From positions 1,178,001 through 1,242,000 of the forward strand of contig NZ_CP104003.1 in NCBI RefSeq assembly GCF_025231485.1: DNA of 64,000 bases, given 5' to 3'. A program made the position numbers and the translations under genes. Numbering within the stretch: the stretch's first letter is position 1; each line of letters starts with the position of its first letter. Below the pieces are notes generated by a model, which was not told where the DNA came from, did no database searches, and saw only the letters and a program-made list of their open reading frames with translations. This document shows, in pieces, positions 1 through 9,198 of this stretch. This DNA comes from Salinirubellus salinus. GTDB taxonomy: Archaea > Halobacteriota > Halobacteria > Halobacteriales > Haloarculaceae.

Positions 1-1040
1 TCGTACTTCTTCGACTGGGTGAACCCCATGTCGCCGGTACACATGTCGAGCACCCGGTACGGGAGTTCCAGACGGTCGAGCACCTCGCAGGCCTCCTCCA
101 GCAACCCTTCGAGTCGGTCGTAACTCTCGCCCGGCCGGACGAAGTTGACGAGTTCGACCTTGTTGAACTGGTGGACACGGACGATGCCGCGCGTCTCGGT
201 GCCGTGTTCGCCGGCCTCGCGCCGGAAGTTCGGCGAGAACGCCTGGTGCTTGAGCGGCAGGTCGTCGTCCAGCAGTATCTCGTCGCGGTACATGTTCGTG
301 ACCGAGACCTCCGCCGTGGGACAGAGCCACAGGTCGTCGTCGTCGTACGGCGCTTCGTTGGTGTCGCCCACGCGGTAGGCGTCGTCGACGAACTTCGGGA
401 ACTGGCCGGTCCCCCGCATCGACGCCGAGTTGACCGGCACCGGCGGGTAGATGTCGCTGTAGCCCTGCTCGCGGTGGACCGCGAGCATGAACTGCACGAG
501 GGCGTGTTCGAGGCGCGCGCCCTCCCCCTTCAGGAAGTAGAAGCCGCCACCGGTCACCTTCGCGCCGCGCTCGAAGTCGAGGATGTCGAGTTCCTCACCC
601 AGGTCGTAGTGCGGGACCACGTCCTCGGGCAGGTCGCGCAGGTCGTCGAACCCCCTCCGGTACCGGGTCTCGTTGTCTGTCTCGTCCTCTCCGACCGGGA
701 CCGACTCGTGGGGGACGTTCGGTATCTCGAGGAGGAGCGCCTCCAACTCGGCCTCCAGCTCCTCGGCGCGCTCCTCGACGCGCTCGATGTCGGCCTTCAG
801 TTCCTGCGACTCGTCGATAGCCTGCTGGGCCTCCTCCTCCTCCCCCTCCTGTTTGAGCTGGCCGATCTGCGAGGAGACCTCGTTGCGCTGGCGGCGCAGG
901 TCGTCACCCTCCGCCTTGAGTTCGCGCCACTCCTCGTCGACGGCGAGGAGGTGGTCGAGGTCCACGTCCGTCACCCCCTTCGCGTCCATCGCCTCGCGCA
1001 CCGTTTCCGGGTTCTCGCGTACGAACTGCCGTGAGAGCAT
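1..1040 (-). CDS. serS: Seryl-tRNA synthetase, 3' end cut by window
   Basis: Charges tRNA-Ser with serine in the cytosol, a class II synthetase. The reading frame is open from the ATG at 1038-1040 down to base 1, giving about 346 residues. The N-terminal third is the charged coiled-coil arm (roughly residues 30-105, rich in Glu, Arg and Gln) that binds the long variable arm of tRNA-Ser. The catalytic core follows, with the class II motif 2 region around FRREAG and the downstream HQFNKVELV stretch. The usual family length is about 455-460 residues, so roughly 110 C-terminal residues including motif 3 lie outside the window. Family assignment is secure. A 287-codon open frame on the opposite strand is only a codon-bias shadow. 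Confidence 0.96.
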   Translation of the reverse strand, partial: MLSRQFVRENPETVREAMDAKGVTDVDLDHLLAVDEEWRELKAEGDDLRRQRNEVSSQIGQLKQEGEEEEAQQAIDESQELKADIERVEERAEELEAELEALLLEIPNVPHESVPVGEDETDNETRYRRGFDDLRDLPEDVVPHYDLGEELDILDFERGAKVTGGGFYFLKGEGARLEHALVQFMLAVHREQGYSDIYPPVPVNSASMRGTGQFPKFVDDAYRVGDTNEAPYDDDDLWLCPTAEVSVTNMYRDEILLDDDLPLKHQAFSPNFRREAGEHGTETRGIVRVHQFNKVELVNFVRPGESYDRLEGLLEEACEVLDRLELPYRVLDMCTGDMGFTQSKKY

Positions 1041-1195
1041 TTTCCGGCGCTACTCTCCTCGCCCGCAAAGGAATGTCGGTCGCGTGTGGCATCGTGCCGT
1101 CCACACCTGAACACCCGGCGTGAACCGGCGTTGACGGCCTGTCGGGCCGCGAGGACACCAGAAACGGGAAGTGTGGGACTGACCTTCGCCCACCA

Positions 1196-2074
1196 ATGAT
1201 AGCCCAGTATCTCGAGCGCCTGTTCACCTGGGAGAGTCTCGAGAACACCGAACGTGGGGTGGAGTTCGAACTCAAGAATCGGCTGACTGACGCGACGTTC
1301 AACGGCATCACCGCGGCACGCCTCGACGGCGAGTCGATCGACCTCTCGGCGGTCTCGCTGGAACTCCCCGAGGGCACGCATCGACCCGTCGAGGAGATAA
1401 CCCGGACCGACCCGCTCGTGTTCGACCTCGCCGACACCGCACAGGTCGTCCTCGACGTCGATCGCCTCCGGCTGGGCACCCACGAACTCGAGGTCGGGAT
1501 GGACGTCGACGGCTTCGGCGCCGTCTCGTTCGACGTGACCGACGACGTGACCGAGGCAGACCTGCTCGACGTGGACCCCGCCGACTACACGGTGGCGGCG
1601 TTGCGCGACCTCGTGGCCGGCGTGACCGAACCCGTGGAACTGGAGCGCCTGCTCGAGCGTGAGCGCGACGGGAAGGACCGCGAGACCGGGACGGCGGCCA
1701 TAGAGTCGCGGCTGGACGCGGTCGAACCGACTGCCCCCGCCGCGCTCGCCGGGACGGACGAGGGCGACCACGGCCGCGAGCGGGACGCCCTCCTCGGTGG
1801 GACGCTCGCGGACCTCGTGACCGGCGTCCTCGAGTCACCGGTGCGGGCCACCGTCTACACGGCCCTGCAGACCTGTGGCGAGGCGAGCGCGGCCGACGTG
1901 GCCGAGCGTACCTTGCTGACGGAGTCGGCGGTCGAGGGGACGCTCGAGGACCTCGTGCTCGACGGCGTCGTCGAGCGAGGGGACGCCGGCTACCGTGCGA
2001 AGCCCCCGCTCTCGGTCCTCCGCTCGCGGAGTCGCGGCGCACTCGGCGTGTTCGGCCTCGGCCTCGGGAACTGA
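1196..2074 (+). CDS. Conserved haloarchaeal protein with C-terminal winged helix
   Basis: Function not recognised. The 292-residue protein begins with a beta-rich N-terminal part (residues 1-120, LERLFTWESLENTERGVEFELKN and following) that resembles no enzyme I can name. A highly charged linker follows. The C-terminal domain (about 200-275) reads like a winged helix: ATVYTALQTCGEASAADVAERT then LTESAVEGTLEDLVLDGVVERG, meaning a repeat of helices followed by a wing. It could be a DNA-binding regulator or a domain used for protein contacts. It stands alone between serS (divergent) and an MBL hydrolase. The first ATG is used because homologous-looking sequence starts there. Confidence 0.75.
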   Translation: MIAQYLERLFTWESLENTERGVEFELKNRLTDATFNGITAARLDGESIDLSAVSLELPEGTHRPVEEITRTDPLVFDLADTAQVVLDVDRLRLGTHELEVGMDVDGFGAVSFDVTDDVTEADLLDVDPADYTVAALRDLVAGVTEPVELERLLERERDGKDRETGTAAIESRLDAVEPTAPAALAGTDEGDHGRERDALLGGTLADLVTGVLESPVRATVYTALQTCGEASAADVAERTLLTESAVEGTLEDLVLDGVVERGDAGYRAKPPLSVLRSRSRGALGVFGLGLGN

Positions 2075-2134
2075 GCGGCGACACGGGAACCGCCCGGGCG
2101 TGGGTTTTTCTCTCCCCGCCGACGACCGAGGGGT

Positions 2135-3043
2135 ATGGCGACTGGAGACGTCCGCGAGGTCGGGCACGGCACCACCGACCTCTACTACGTCGACACGGGG
2201 ATGTTCGACATCGAGGAGTACACCTCGGTCTACCTGGTCGACGCCGAGCGCCCCGCGGTGATAGACACGGGCATCGGGACCGACACGGACCTGCTACTCG
2301 ACGCGCTCGCGTCGGTCGGCGTCGCTCCCGAGGACCTCGAGGTCGTCCTCCCGACCCACGTCCACCTCGACCACGCGGGTGGGGCGGGCCACCTCGCCGA
2401 GGCGTGTCCGAACGCGGACGTGGTCGTCCACGAGAACGGCGCGCGCCACCTCGTCGACCCCTCGCGGCTCTGGGAGGGGACGAGACACGCCGTCGGCGAC
2501 CAGATCCGCCACTACGCCGAGCCGGCGCCGGTCCCGGCCGACCGTGTCGTCCAGGTCCGTGACGGGTCGGCCGTCGACCTCGGCGACCGCGAACTCCGGG
2601 TCCACGACGCACCCGGCCACGCGCCGCACCAGGCGGTCGTCGAGGACCCGTCGAACGACTGCGTGTTCACGGCCGACGCGGCCGGCATCTACGTCCCCGC
2701 GCACGACGAGGTGTACCCGACGACGCCGCCGCCGAACTTCGACTTCGAGCAGGCGCTCGCGGACACCCGGATGCTCTCGCGGCTCGACCCCGACGTGCTC
2801 TGTTACTCCCACTTCGGCCCCGTGCGGACCGCGGACCGACTGGCTGAACACCTCGACGTGCTGATCGAGTGGGTCGAGGGCGTGGCGGCGGCACGCGAGG
2901 AACTCGGCGACGACGAGGCCGTCGTCGACCGGATGGTCGCCGCGACGGACCTCACGGACGCGTGGGGAGCCGACCGCGGCGGGGCGGTCGCCGAGATGGA
3001 CACGCGGGGCGTGCTGCGCTACCTCGACACGCGGGAGACGTAG
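2135..3043 (+). CDS. MBL-fold metallohydrolase
   Basis: Metallo-beta-lactamase-fold hydrolase, probably a zinc enzyme of glyoxalase II type acting on a thioester or similar bond; the substrate is unknown. The protein has 302 residues. The metal motif HVHLDHAGG lies around residues 74-82, the second histidine region HAPGHAPHQ around 155-163, and a later SHFGPV near 230 supplies the last His. The opening GTTDLYYVDTGMFD and the IDTGIG motif are typical of the short-chain MBL proteins common in haloarchaea. The ATG at 2135 is about 30 bp downstream of a T-rich stretch (gtttttct), consistent with a leaderless message. There is no operon partner. Confidence 0.9.
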   Translation: MATGDVREVGHGTTDLYYVDTGMFDIEEYTSVYLVDAERPAVIDTGIGTDTDLLLDALASVGVAPEDLEVVLPTHVHLDHAGGAGHLAEACPNADVVVHENGARHLVDPSRLWEGTRHAVGDQIRHYAEPAPVPADRVVQVRDGSAVDLGDRELRVHDAPGHAPHQAVVEDPSNDCVFTADAAGIYVPAHDEVYPTTPPPNFDFEQALADTRMLSRLDPDVLCYSHFGPVRTADRLAEHLDVLIEWVEGVAAAREELGDDEAVVDRMVAATDLTDAWGADRGGAVAEMDTRGVLRYLDTRET

Positions 3044-3090
3044 CCACAGAGGTGCCACGGTGGTGGATTCGACCGGGAGGGTATCGGACG

Positions 3091-3098
3091 GTTTTATG
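3091..3098 (+). promoter_or_regulatory. TATA-like element for the antiporter gene
   Basis: The sequence gttttatg sits 39-46 bp before the antiporter ATG at 3137. Transcription expected about 25 bp downstream would begin near 3121, giving a short leader that contains a Shine-Dalgarno-like ggaggtg at 3125-3131. The position also fits a leaderless start at the ATG at 3123, which opens a six-codon reading frame. Confidence 0.5.
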
Positions 3099-3136
3099 TC
3101 CCGGCCGTCGAACGCCCGGTCGATGGAGGTGTCTCA

Positions 3137-5113
3137 ATGGTAGCCGCCGGTAACGAGTTCCTGATACCTATCGTGGCGGCTATCATCGGTCTCGGAGTAG
3201 GGGCGCAGATACTCTCAGACCGCTTCGAGATACCGAGTATCATCTTCCTCATCGGCGCGGGAATGGCACTGGGGCCGGAAGGGCTGGGTGTCGTCACACG
3301 GAACTCGTTCGGCAGCGCCCTGCCGGCCATCGTCGGGCTCTCGGTGGCCATCATCGTCTTCGAGGGCGCGTTCCACCTCCGGCTCGACAAGCTCAGGGAG
3401 GCACCCAGCGAGACGACCAGACTGGTCACGCTCGGCGCGGCGGTGGCCCTGCTCGGGACGGCGGCCGCGGTCCGGTTCTTCCTCGGCGCCGAGTGGGTGT
3501 TCGCCTTCCTCATCGGTGCGCTGCTCGTCGCCACGGGGCCGACGGTCATCACGCCCATCCTCGAGGTGGTCCCGGTCCGTGACCGCGTCGAGGCGGCGAT
3601 GGAGACGGAGGGTATCGTGAACGACGTCACCGCGGCCATCATCGCGGTCGTCATCTTCGAGATACTGACGGTGAGCGAGGCCGGCCCGACCGGGTTCCTC
3701 CGGCTGTTCGTCGAGCGTCTCGGCATCGGGATGCTCGTCGGGGTCGTCGTCGCCCTCGTCGTGTGGTACCTGCTGCGGTACGTGGACCTCTCGCCGGGGA
3801 ACGCACCCCAGAACGCGCGGCTCCTCGTGCTGGCCGGTGCGCTCGTGGCCTACGGTGCCGCCGACTTCGTGGCCGCCGAGGCCGGCGTGGCGGCCGTCGC
3901 CGTCGCCGGCATGATACTCGGCAACCTCGACGTCCCCTACGAGGAGGACATCTCGGCGTTCAAGGGAGACATCACCCTGCTGGTACTCTCGTTCGTGTTC
4001 ATCGCGCTCGCGGCGCTCATCGAGTTCGACGCCCTCCTCGCGCTCGGGGTTGGCGGCGTCGCTGTCGTCGTCGCCGTCGCGCTGGTCATCCGGCCGGCGC
4101 TCGTCTTCCTGTCGACGGTCGGTGACCGGTTCACCCGCGCCGAGAAACTGTTCATGAGCTTCGTCGGGCCACGCGGTATCATCCCGGCGTCGGTCGCGAC
4201 GCTGTTCGCCGTCGAACTCCAGAACGAGGCGGCGGCACTCCAGGCGGAGGCGGCGGAGGTGGCCGGGGGGTCGGCCACCGCACAGACGGTCTGTACGGCA
4301 CCGACGGGGGAGGCAGCGGCGATCTGTGCGCAGGCGGCCGAGCTGACCGCCGGCTCCGAGCTGCTCGTGGGCACAGTCTTCCTCGTCATCTTGGCCACGG
4401 TCGTGTTCGAGGGCGGCCTGGCACGGAAGATCGCGGAGTTCCTCGACGTCATACCAATGCGTGTACTCGTCATCGGAGGCGGGCAGGTGGGTCGCGAACT
4501 CGCCGACCGTCTCGAAGACCGTGGAGAGAACGTCGTCATCATCGAGGTGGACGAGGAGATGGTCGAGGTGACCCGCAACGAGGGGCACACCGTCCACATC
4601 GGCGACGGCACCGACACCGACGTGCTGCAGTCGGCCGGTGCCGGCAACGCCTCCATCCTCGTCGCCGCCACCGGTGACGACGACGTGAACCTCCTCGTGG
4701 CACAGCTCGCGAACTCAAAGTTCGACATCGAGACGGTCATCGCTCGGGCGAACAACCCGGACAACGTCGAGGCGTTCGAGGACCTGGGGGTCCGGACCAT
4801 CTCCTCGGCCCTGGCCACCGCGCAGGCCATGGACAACGCCATCGAGCGGCCGGCGCTCGCCCGCTGGACGGGTGAACTCGGCCGCTCCGGCGACGTCCAG
4901 GAGGTCGAGGTGACCAGCGAGGAACTGGTCGGGCGCACGGTCCGGGAGATCGGGCCGGAACTCCCGTCGTCGGTCCTCATCGCGCTGGTCGCCCGCGGCG
5001 ACGACGTGAAGGTCCCCGACGCGGAGTTCACCCTGCAGGAGGGCGACCGCATCACCCTCATCGGCGACCGCGAGGGCGTCCGCAGCGCGATGAAGTTCTG
5101 TAACCCGGAGTGA
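3137..5113 (+). CDS. CPA-type cation/proton antiporter with C-terminal RCK (TrkA-N/TrkA-C) domains
   Basis: Membrane antiporter that should exchange Na+ or K+ for protons, gated by cytosolic nucleotide or ligand binding. The first ~430 residues carry about a dozen hydrophobic helices with the transport motifs ATGPTVITPIL and EGIVNDVTAAI, the latter an Asn-Asp pair as in electroneutral CPA1 exchangers. Residues ~441-560 are a Rossmann TrkA-N domain starting MRVLVIGGGQVGRELADRL, and ~570-655 are TrkA-C (VEVTSEELVGRTVREIGPELP). An insertion near residues 370-400, before the last helix, contains two cysteines (about 385 and 396) and probably lies outside the membrane. The start at 3137 has a Shine-Dalgarno-like ggaggtg six bases upstream, unusual in this window. 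Ion specificity cannot be read from the sequence. Confidence 0.93.
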   Translation: MVAAGNEFLIPIVAAIIGLGVGAQILSDRFEIPSIIFLIGAGMALGPEGLGVVTRNSFGSALPAIVGLSVAIIVFEGAFHLRLDKLREAPSETTRLVTLGAAVALLGTAAAVRFFLGAEWVFAFLIGALLVATGPTVITPILEVVPVRDRVEAAMETEGIVNDVTAAIIAVVIFEILTVSEAGPTGFLRLFVERLGIGMLVGVVVALVVWYLLRYVDLSPGNAPQNARLLVLAGALVAYGAADFVAAEAGVAAVAVAGMILGNLDVPYEEDISAFKGDITLLVLSFVFIALAALIEFDALLALGVGGVAVVVAVALVIRPALVFLSTVGDRFTRAEKLFMSFVGPRGIIPASVATLFAVELQNEAAALQAEAAEVAGGSATAQTVCTAPTGEAAAICAQAAELTAGSELLVGTVFLVILATVVFEGGLARKIAEFLDVIPMRVLVIGGGQVGRELADRLEDRGENVVIIEVDEEMVEVTRNEGHTVHIGDGTDTDVLQSAGAGNASILVAATGDDDVNLLVAQLANSKFDIETVIARANNPDNVEAFEDLGVRTISSALATAQAMDNAIERPALARWTGELGRSGDVQEVEVTSEELVGRTVREIGPELPSSVLIALVARGDDVKVPDAEFTLQEGDRITLIGDREGVRSAMKFCNPE

Positions 5114-5160
5114 GCGGAACCACGTGACGGCGGCGGGGGGCCTCGCGTGCGTGGCAATCA

Positions 5161-5168
5161 GTTTATGT
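5161..5168 (+). promoter_or_regulatory. TATA-like element for the AOR gene
   Basis: The sequence gtttatgt lies 24-31 bp before the ATG at 5192, the spacing expected for a leaderless haloarchaeal transcript. It decides the start: the in-frame upstream GTG at 5147 would lie on the other side of the promoter. Confidence 0.6.
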
Positions 5169-5191
5169 CGGGGGCATCCCACCCTGGTATC

Positions 5192-6889
5192 ATGCTCCAC
5201 ACCGAGGGCCCACTGCTGAGTATCGACGTCGGGACCCGCGAGACGGCCGAGGAGGACGTCTCCGACGTCCTCGAATCGTTCATCGGTGGTCGCGGCGTCG
5301 GGACGAAGTTGGCGCACGACCGTATCCCGTTCGACGCCGACCCGTTCGGCCCGGAGAACCGCCTCTTCTTCGCCACCGGCCCGCTACAGGCCTCGCGGAT
5401 GTCGTTCACCGGCCGGATGAGTGCGACGGCGCTCTCACCGCTCACGAACGGCCTGCTCTCCTCGAACGCCGGCGGCTTCATGTCCCGACCGTTCGCGGCC
5501 ACCGGGTACTCCGTGGTCGAGGTGACCGGCGCGAGCGACGAACTCGTCGGCGTCCACGTCACCGACGAGGGCGTCGAGTTCGTCGAGTGCCCGGAACTCG
5601 AACAGCGTGGGGTCGACGACACCATCGAGTACCTGCAGGACGAACACGACATCGACGACACGCAGGCGGCCATCGTCGGGCCGGCGGGCGAGAACCGGGT
5701 CCGGTTCGCCAGCATCATCACGAGCGAGCACCGGGCGTTCGGCCGTGGTGGGCTGGGTGCGGTCCTCGGCGCGAAGAACGTCAAGTACCTGACCTTCGAC
5801 GGGGACTCGGCACCGGAGATCGATATCGACGCCGAGGTGTCCTCGACGGTCCACAAGGAGGCCGCCGAGTCCGGCAGTCCGATGAAGGACGCCGGCACGG
5901 TGTCGGTCTCCTCCTACGCCAACGCGGTCGGGGCGCTCCCGACCAAGTACTTCTCGGAACTCTCGTACGACAAGGTGGACGACATCGGCGGCCCGGCGGT
6001 CGTCGAGCACAAGTACAAGAAGGCGACCTGCTCGCAGTGTGCGTTCGCGTGCAAACTCCCGACGAAGGACGAGGAGAGCGGCTTCACCACCGAGGGCCCG
6101 GAGTACGAGACGGTGATGTCGTTCGGGTCGAACCTGCTGGAGGACGACTTCGTCGCCCTGATGAAGTCCAACGACATGTGTGACGACCTCGGGATGGACA
6201 CCATCTCCTGTGGCGACGTCATCGGCGCGTACATCGCCAGCGAGGACGAGGGCTGGGGCGACTCCGAGCTGGTCCACGAACTCGTCGAGAAGATCGCCTA
6301 CCGCGAGGGCATCGGCGACACGCTCGCCGAGGGCGTCGCGCGCTGTCACGAGGAGCTGGGCGTCGAGAACTGGTCGATGAAGGGGATGGAGTTCTCGGCA
6401 CACGACGGCCGCACCCTCAACGGGCAGGGCCTCGCGTTCGCCACCTCGAACCGCGGCGCGGACCACATGTACGCCGAGATGTACCAGCTCGAGTACCCGC
6501 TCGTGGCGCCGAAGAAGGCCCTCGACAAGGAGGGGGTCGCCGGGAAGGCAGACCGCCTCGTCGAGCAGGAGAACAAGAACGCCGTCCACGACGCCGGTGT
6601 CCTCTGCAAGTTCTCCACCTCGAACATGAGCGAGGAGCGCTACGAGGCGCTGCTGGACGCCGACTGGGAGGACCTGCTCGCGGTCGGCGGGCGCATCGTC
6701 GAACTGGAGCGGCACTTCAACAACGCGCGGGGGATGGACCGCGCCGACGACGAGGCGCTCCCGTACGACCTGGAGGGACTCGCCGATGAGCTGTCGAACT
6801 ACTACGAACTCCGTGGCTGGAACGACGACGGCACCGTGCCCGACGCCCGCGTGGGCGGGGGGTCCGACGCGGCCCCGGCCGACGACTGA
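5192..6889 (+). CDS. aor: Aldehyde ferredoxin oxidoreductase (tungsten/molybdopterin)
   Basis: Oxidises aldehydes to carboxylic acids with ferredoxin as acceptor, using a bis-pyranopterin tungsten or molybdenum site and one 4Fe-4S cluster; cytosolic. The protein has 565 residues from the ATG at 5192. The N-terminal domain (to about 210) has family features such as FIGGRGVGTKLAHD and FTGRMSATALSPLTNGL. Cluster ligands are visible as CxxCxxxC at residues 280, 283 and 287, with the fourth Cys at 472 (GVLCKF). This matches the known AOR arrangement. The aldehyde substrate is not predictable. It stands alone behind its own promoter; moaC at the right end of the window belongs to the same cofactor pathway but is far away. 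Confidence 0.93.
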   Translation: MLHTEGPLLSIDVGTRETAEEDVSDVLESFIGGRGVGTKLAHDRIPFDADPFGPENRLFFATGPLQASRMSFTGRMSATALSPLTNGLLSSNAGGFMSRPFAATGYSVVEVTGASDELVGVHVTDEGVEFVECPELEQRGVDDTIEYLQDEHDIDDTQAAIVGPAGENRVRFASIITSEHRAFGRGGLGAVLGAKNVKYLTFDGDSAPEIDIDAEVSSTVHKEAAESGSPMKDAGTVSVSSYANAVGALPTKYFSELSYDKVDDIGGPAVVEHKYKKATCSQCAFACKLPTKDEESGFTTEGPEYETVMSFGSNLLEDDFVALMKSNDMCDDLGMDTISCGDVIGAYIASEDEGWGDSELVHELVEKIAYREGIGDTLAEGVARCHEELGVENWSMKGMEFSAHDGRTLNGQGLAFATSNRGADHMYAEMYQLEYPLVAPKKALDKEGVAGKADRLVEQENKNAVHDAGVLCKFSTSNMSEERYEALLDADWEDLLAVGGRIVELERHFNNARGMDRADDEALPYDLEGLADELSNYYELRGWNDDGTVPDARVGGGSDAAPADD

Positions 6890-6935
6890 GCGGCCAACGT
6901 GGCCCGTCCGCTCGCGCACTCGCTCTCTCGCCGCC

Positions 6936-7400
6936 TCACTCGGCGCGCTCCGACCCGTCGAGGCCCGCCTCCGACCGGTCGACGCCGGTCGTCCACGGCG
7001 TCTCGTCGTCACCGCCGCCCGTCTTGTAGACGCCGCGCGCCTCCGCGATGTGGGTGTCCGTCTCGTCCGTGACGACGACGTCGACGGTGGCGACGCTGTT
7101 GCCGTTCCGGACCACGTCCGCCTCGGCGTGGAGCTCCTCGCCGGTCGCCGGGGTGAGGTAGTCTATCCGCATGTCGATCGTCGGCGTGATTCGTCCGTTG
7201 GCGGAGACGGCCGCGGCACCGCCGACGGTGTCGGCCAGCGAGTACGCCACGCCACCGTGGGCGATCATCCCCTGTGGGTTCGAGGAGTGCCAGTCCTCGA
7301 GGGACAGGTGGCCGCGCGCGTGGCCGTCCGCCGCTTCGGCGATCTCGATGCCGAGTTCGCGGGCGAACGGTATCCACTCGAACACCTCTGTCGGGTCCAT
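6936..7400 (-). CDS. PaaI-type hotdog thioesterase
   Basis: Probably hydrolyses acyl-CoA or aryl-CoA thioesters. The 154-residue protein shows the hotdog-fold signature of the PaaI/YbgC-like group: NPQGMIAHGGVAYSLADTVGGAAA around residues 41-64, where the HGG turn and the following Asp form the active site, then ITPTIDMRIDYLTPA. The first 135 residues make the complete domain and the remaining tail is acidic. Start is the ATG at 7398-7400; an upstream extension in frame is GC-rich and lacks similarity. The gene converges with the AOR gene. Substrate unknown. Confidence 0.88.
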   Translation of the reverse strand: MDPTEVFEWIPFARELGIEIAEAADGHARGHLSLEDWHSSNPQGMIAHGGVAYSLADTVGGAAAVSANGRITPTIDMRIDYLTPATGEELHAEADVVRNGNSVATVDVVVTDETDTHIAEARGVYKTGGGDDETPWTTGVDRSEAGLDGSERAE

Positions 7401-7453
7401 GTGCGGCGTAGAGCAGGGGGTGAGAAATGTACTGCGGCCGCGGCCCGGAGACG

Positions 7454-7996
7454 CTACTCCGAGACGGGGGCGACGACGCGCTTCTGCTCGTCCGCGAGGA
7501 GTCCCTCGATGCGGTCGAGGACGTCGACGAGGTCGCCGTCCACGCGGGCCGGTGCGACGAACGCCAGGCGTCCGTCGTGGAACTCGGAGAGACAGAGCGT
7601 AGGGAACCGCACGCGGGTGTACTGCTGGTCGGTGAACCGGCACTCGACCTGCTCCTGCTCGAAGTACGGGGCGACGCTGGCGTCGACCTCGCTCGCCCAG
7701 TCCCGGATGTCGGCGACGCGACTCGCCATCTCCCGACCGACGGGTGTCGACGCGGCCGCCGACGTCGGCGTGAACGTCTCCCCCGTGACGAACACGTCGT
7801 ACTCGTGGAGGGTACCTTGTTCGACGGCACGGTCGAGGCCCTCGACGGCGCGGTCGAGGAGCGGCTGTGCGTCCTCAGATATCGAGCGCACCCCGAGCTC
7901 GACGGTCAAATGGGGCTCGTCGGCGGGGCGTCCTTCGGCGACACTCTTGCTGGCGGCGGGGCCGAACTGGGGAGATGGAGTGGGGCTGGTCGGCAT
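7454..7996 (-). CDS. Haloarchaeal HTH-family protein (HTH_63-like)
   Basis: Small regulator-like protein of 180 residues, belonging as far as I can tell to a haloarchaea-specific family often labelled HTH domain protein. Typical features are LTVELGVRSI, the stretch RAVEQGTLHEYDVFVTGETFTP, GREMASRVADIRDWA and a C-terminal VRFPTLCLSEFHDGRLAFVAP. No metal or catalytic motif is visible. A TATA-like gataacg (8026-8032, read on the minus strand) lies 30-36 bp upstream of the ATG at 7996. It follows the BtrH-like gene on the same strand with about 95 bp between them, so it may be expressed alone. Target unknown. Confidence 0.72.
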   Translation of the reverse strand: MPTSPTPSPQFGPAASKSVAEGRPADEPHLTVELGVRSISEDAQPLLDRAVEGLDRAVEQGTLHEYDVFVTGETFTPTSAAASTPVGREMASRVADIRDWASEVDASVAPYFEQEQVECRFTDQQYTRVRFPTLCLSEFHDGRLAFVAPARVDGDLVDVLDRIEGLLADEQKRVVAPVSE

Positions 7997-8091
7997 GCGA
8001 ATCTCGTTCGATGGATGACCACTCTGCGTTATCAACCTGAGGTAGCCTCCGGTTATCGGGGTAGGGTCGGCAATCTCCACAGACGGGAGTT

Positions 8092-9144
8092 TCAGGGCCG
8101 TTGAAGGGTACTCAGGGTCTCCCGGTAGAAGCGTTCTTCTCTGTCCGCGAGCGATGAGAGCAGGTTGCTCGACTTGGAGAGGTAGCCCGGCAGGTCGAAC
8201 ACCTCCGGGGTCTCGCTGGCCTCCGAGAGCAGGTCGGCGACCCGGTGCCACACCCCCTCGATGTCGTACATCTCGTCCGCGAACCCGACGAGGCCCACCT
8301 CGGCGCCCACCTCGTCCAGGAACCCGGTGTAGAGCGTGCGGAAACAGGCCCCGCCGGTCCCCCGTCGTTCGATGTTCTGGTAGGCGAACCGGACGGTCCA
8401 GTGCGGGTCAGCGAGCGCCGTCCAGTCGGCGATGTCCTGTGCGAGCGCGCGGATGCCGGGCACCCCGTGGGCTCCCCACTCCGGGACCGACCGCGTGGCG
8501 TCCTCGGGGTCCAGCATGTAGGTGGCCGTCTCGCGGATGGCGTCGTGGGCTGCCGCGTCCCGGTCGACCGTCGGGTCGCCTTCCACGAAGAGGTACCGGT
8601 TCGAGAGCGGGATGGCCGCCTTCGACGACATCGCCGCCGCCAGCGAGGAGAGGGGGAGGCGCTGGACGTCCTCGAACTCCGAATCCGCACAGTAGACGAT
8701 TCCTCGTCCCGCGTCCGGGTCGGCGTTCGTCACCTCCCGGCCCGGCACCGTCTCGTCGTAGCCCACGAGCAACAGCGAGTGGGGTGCGAAGTGCGTGTCC
8801 GTGTCGTAGTAGTCGAGGTGGTAGATGTCGGTGAACACCATCACCGGGTCGCCGCCGTCGAGCGCGGCCTTCATCGCGGCCCACGTCTCGGCCCAGTCGG
8901 CCCCCTCGGTGTGCGTGTGGGGGATGCCGAGGTTCTCGAAGAACGCGGCTTCGAGCCAGAGTGGCCGGCCGAAGAAGGTGCGTTCGGGCGGGTCCTCGGT
9001 GGCGAAGAAGGTGAACCCCAGTCCCGAGGCCAACCCGAAGCAGGTGGGTTCGTCGTGGCCCCAGCCGTAGAAGTTCGAGAGGTTCCGGAGCGAGGTGGAC
9101 CCGCAGTGCTCGCCCGGGGCGTGGTCGTACGCGGAGAGTCGCAT
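8092..9144 (-). CDS. BtrH-like protein (BtrH N-terminal domain plus DUF4872-type C-terminus)
   Basis: The 350-residue protein starts [19 protein letters not shown], the hallmark of the BtrH N-terminal domain, a papain/C39-like fold. In butirosin biosynthesis BtrH moves an acyl group from an acyl carrier protein to an aminoglycoside. Candidate catalytic residues are Cys14 and His122 ([13 protein letters not shown]), with Asp130 nearby. Residues ~175-350 correspond to the helical C-terminal domain commonly found behind it (about 180 residues ending in [11 protein letters not shown]). No acyl carrier protein, aminoglycoside gene or peptide synthetase is nearby, so the acyl donor and acceptor here are unknown. 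It lies between an HTH protein and a thiolase on the same strand. Confidence 0.82.
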   Translation of the reverse strand: MRLSAYDHAPGEHCGSTSLRNLSNFYGWGHDEPTCFGLASGLGFTFFATEDPPERTFFGRPLWLEAAFFENLGIPHTHTEGADWAETWAAMKAALDGGDPVMVFTDIYHLDYYDTDTHFAPHSLLLVGYDETVPGREVTNADPDAGRGIVYCADSEFEDVQRLPLSSLAAAMSSKAAIPLSNRYLFVEGDPTVDRDAAAHDAIRETATYMLDPEDATRSVPEWGAHGVPGIRALAQDIADWTALADPHWTVRFAYQNIERRGTGGACFRTLYTGFLDEVGAEVGLVGFADEMYDIEGVWHRVADLLSEASETPEVFDLPGYLSKSSNLLSSLADREERFYRETLSTLQRP

Positions 9145-9198
9145 ACTCGAGGGTGGGCGGCAGGTGCGAAAGAAGGTTCGGTGTCGGGGGTCGCTCCG

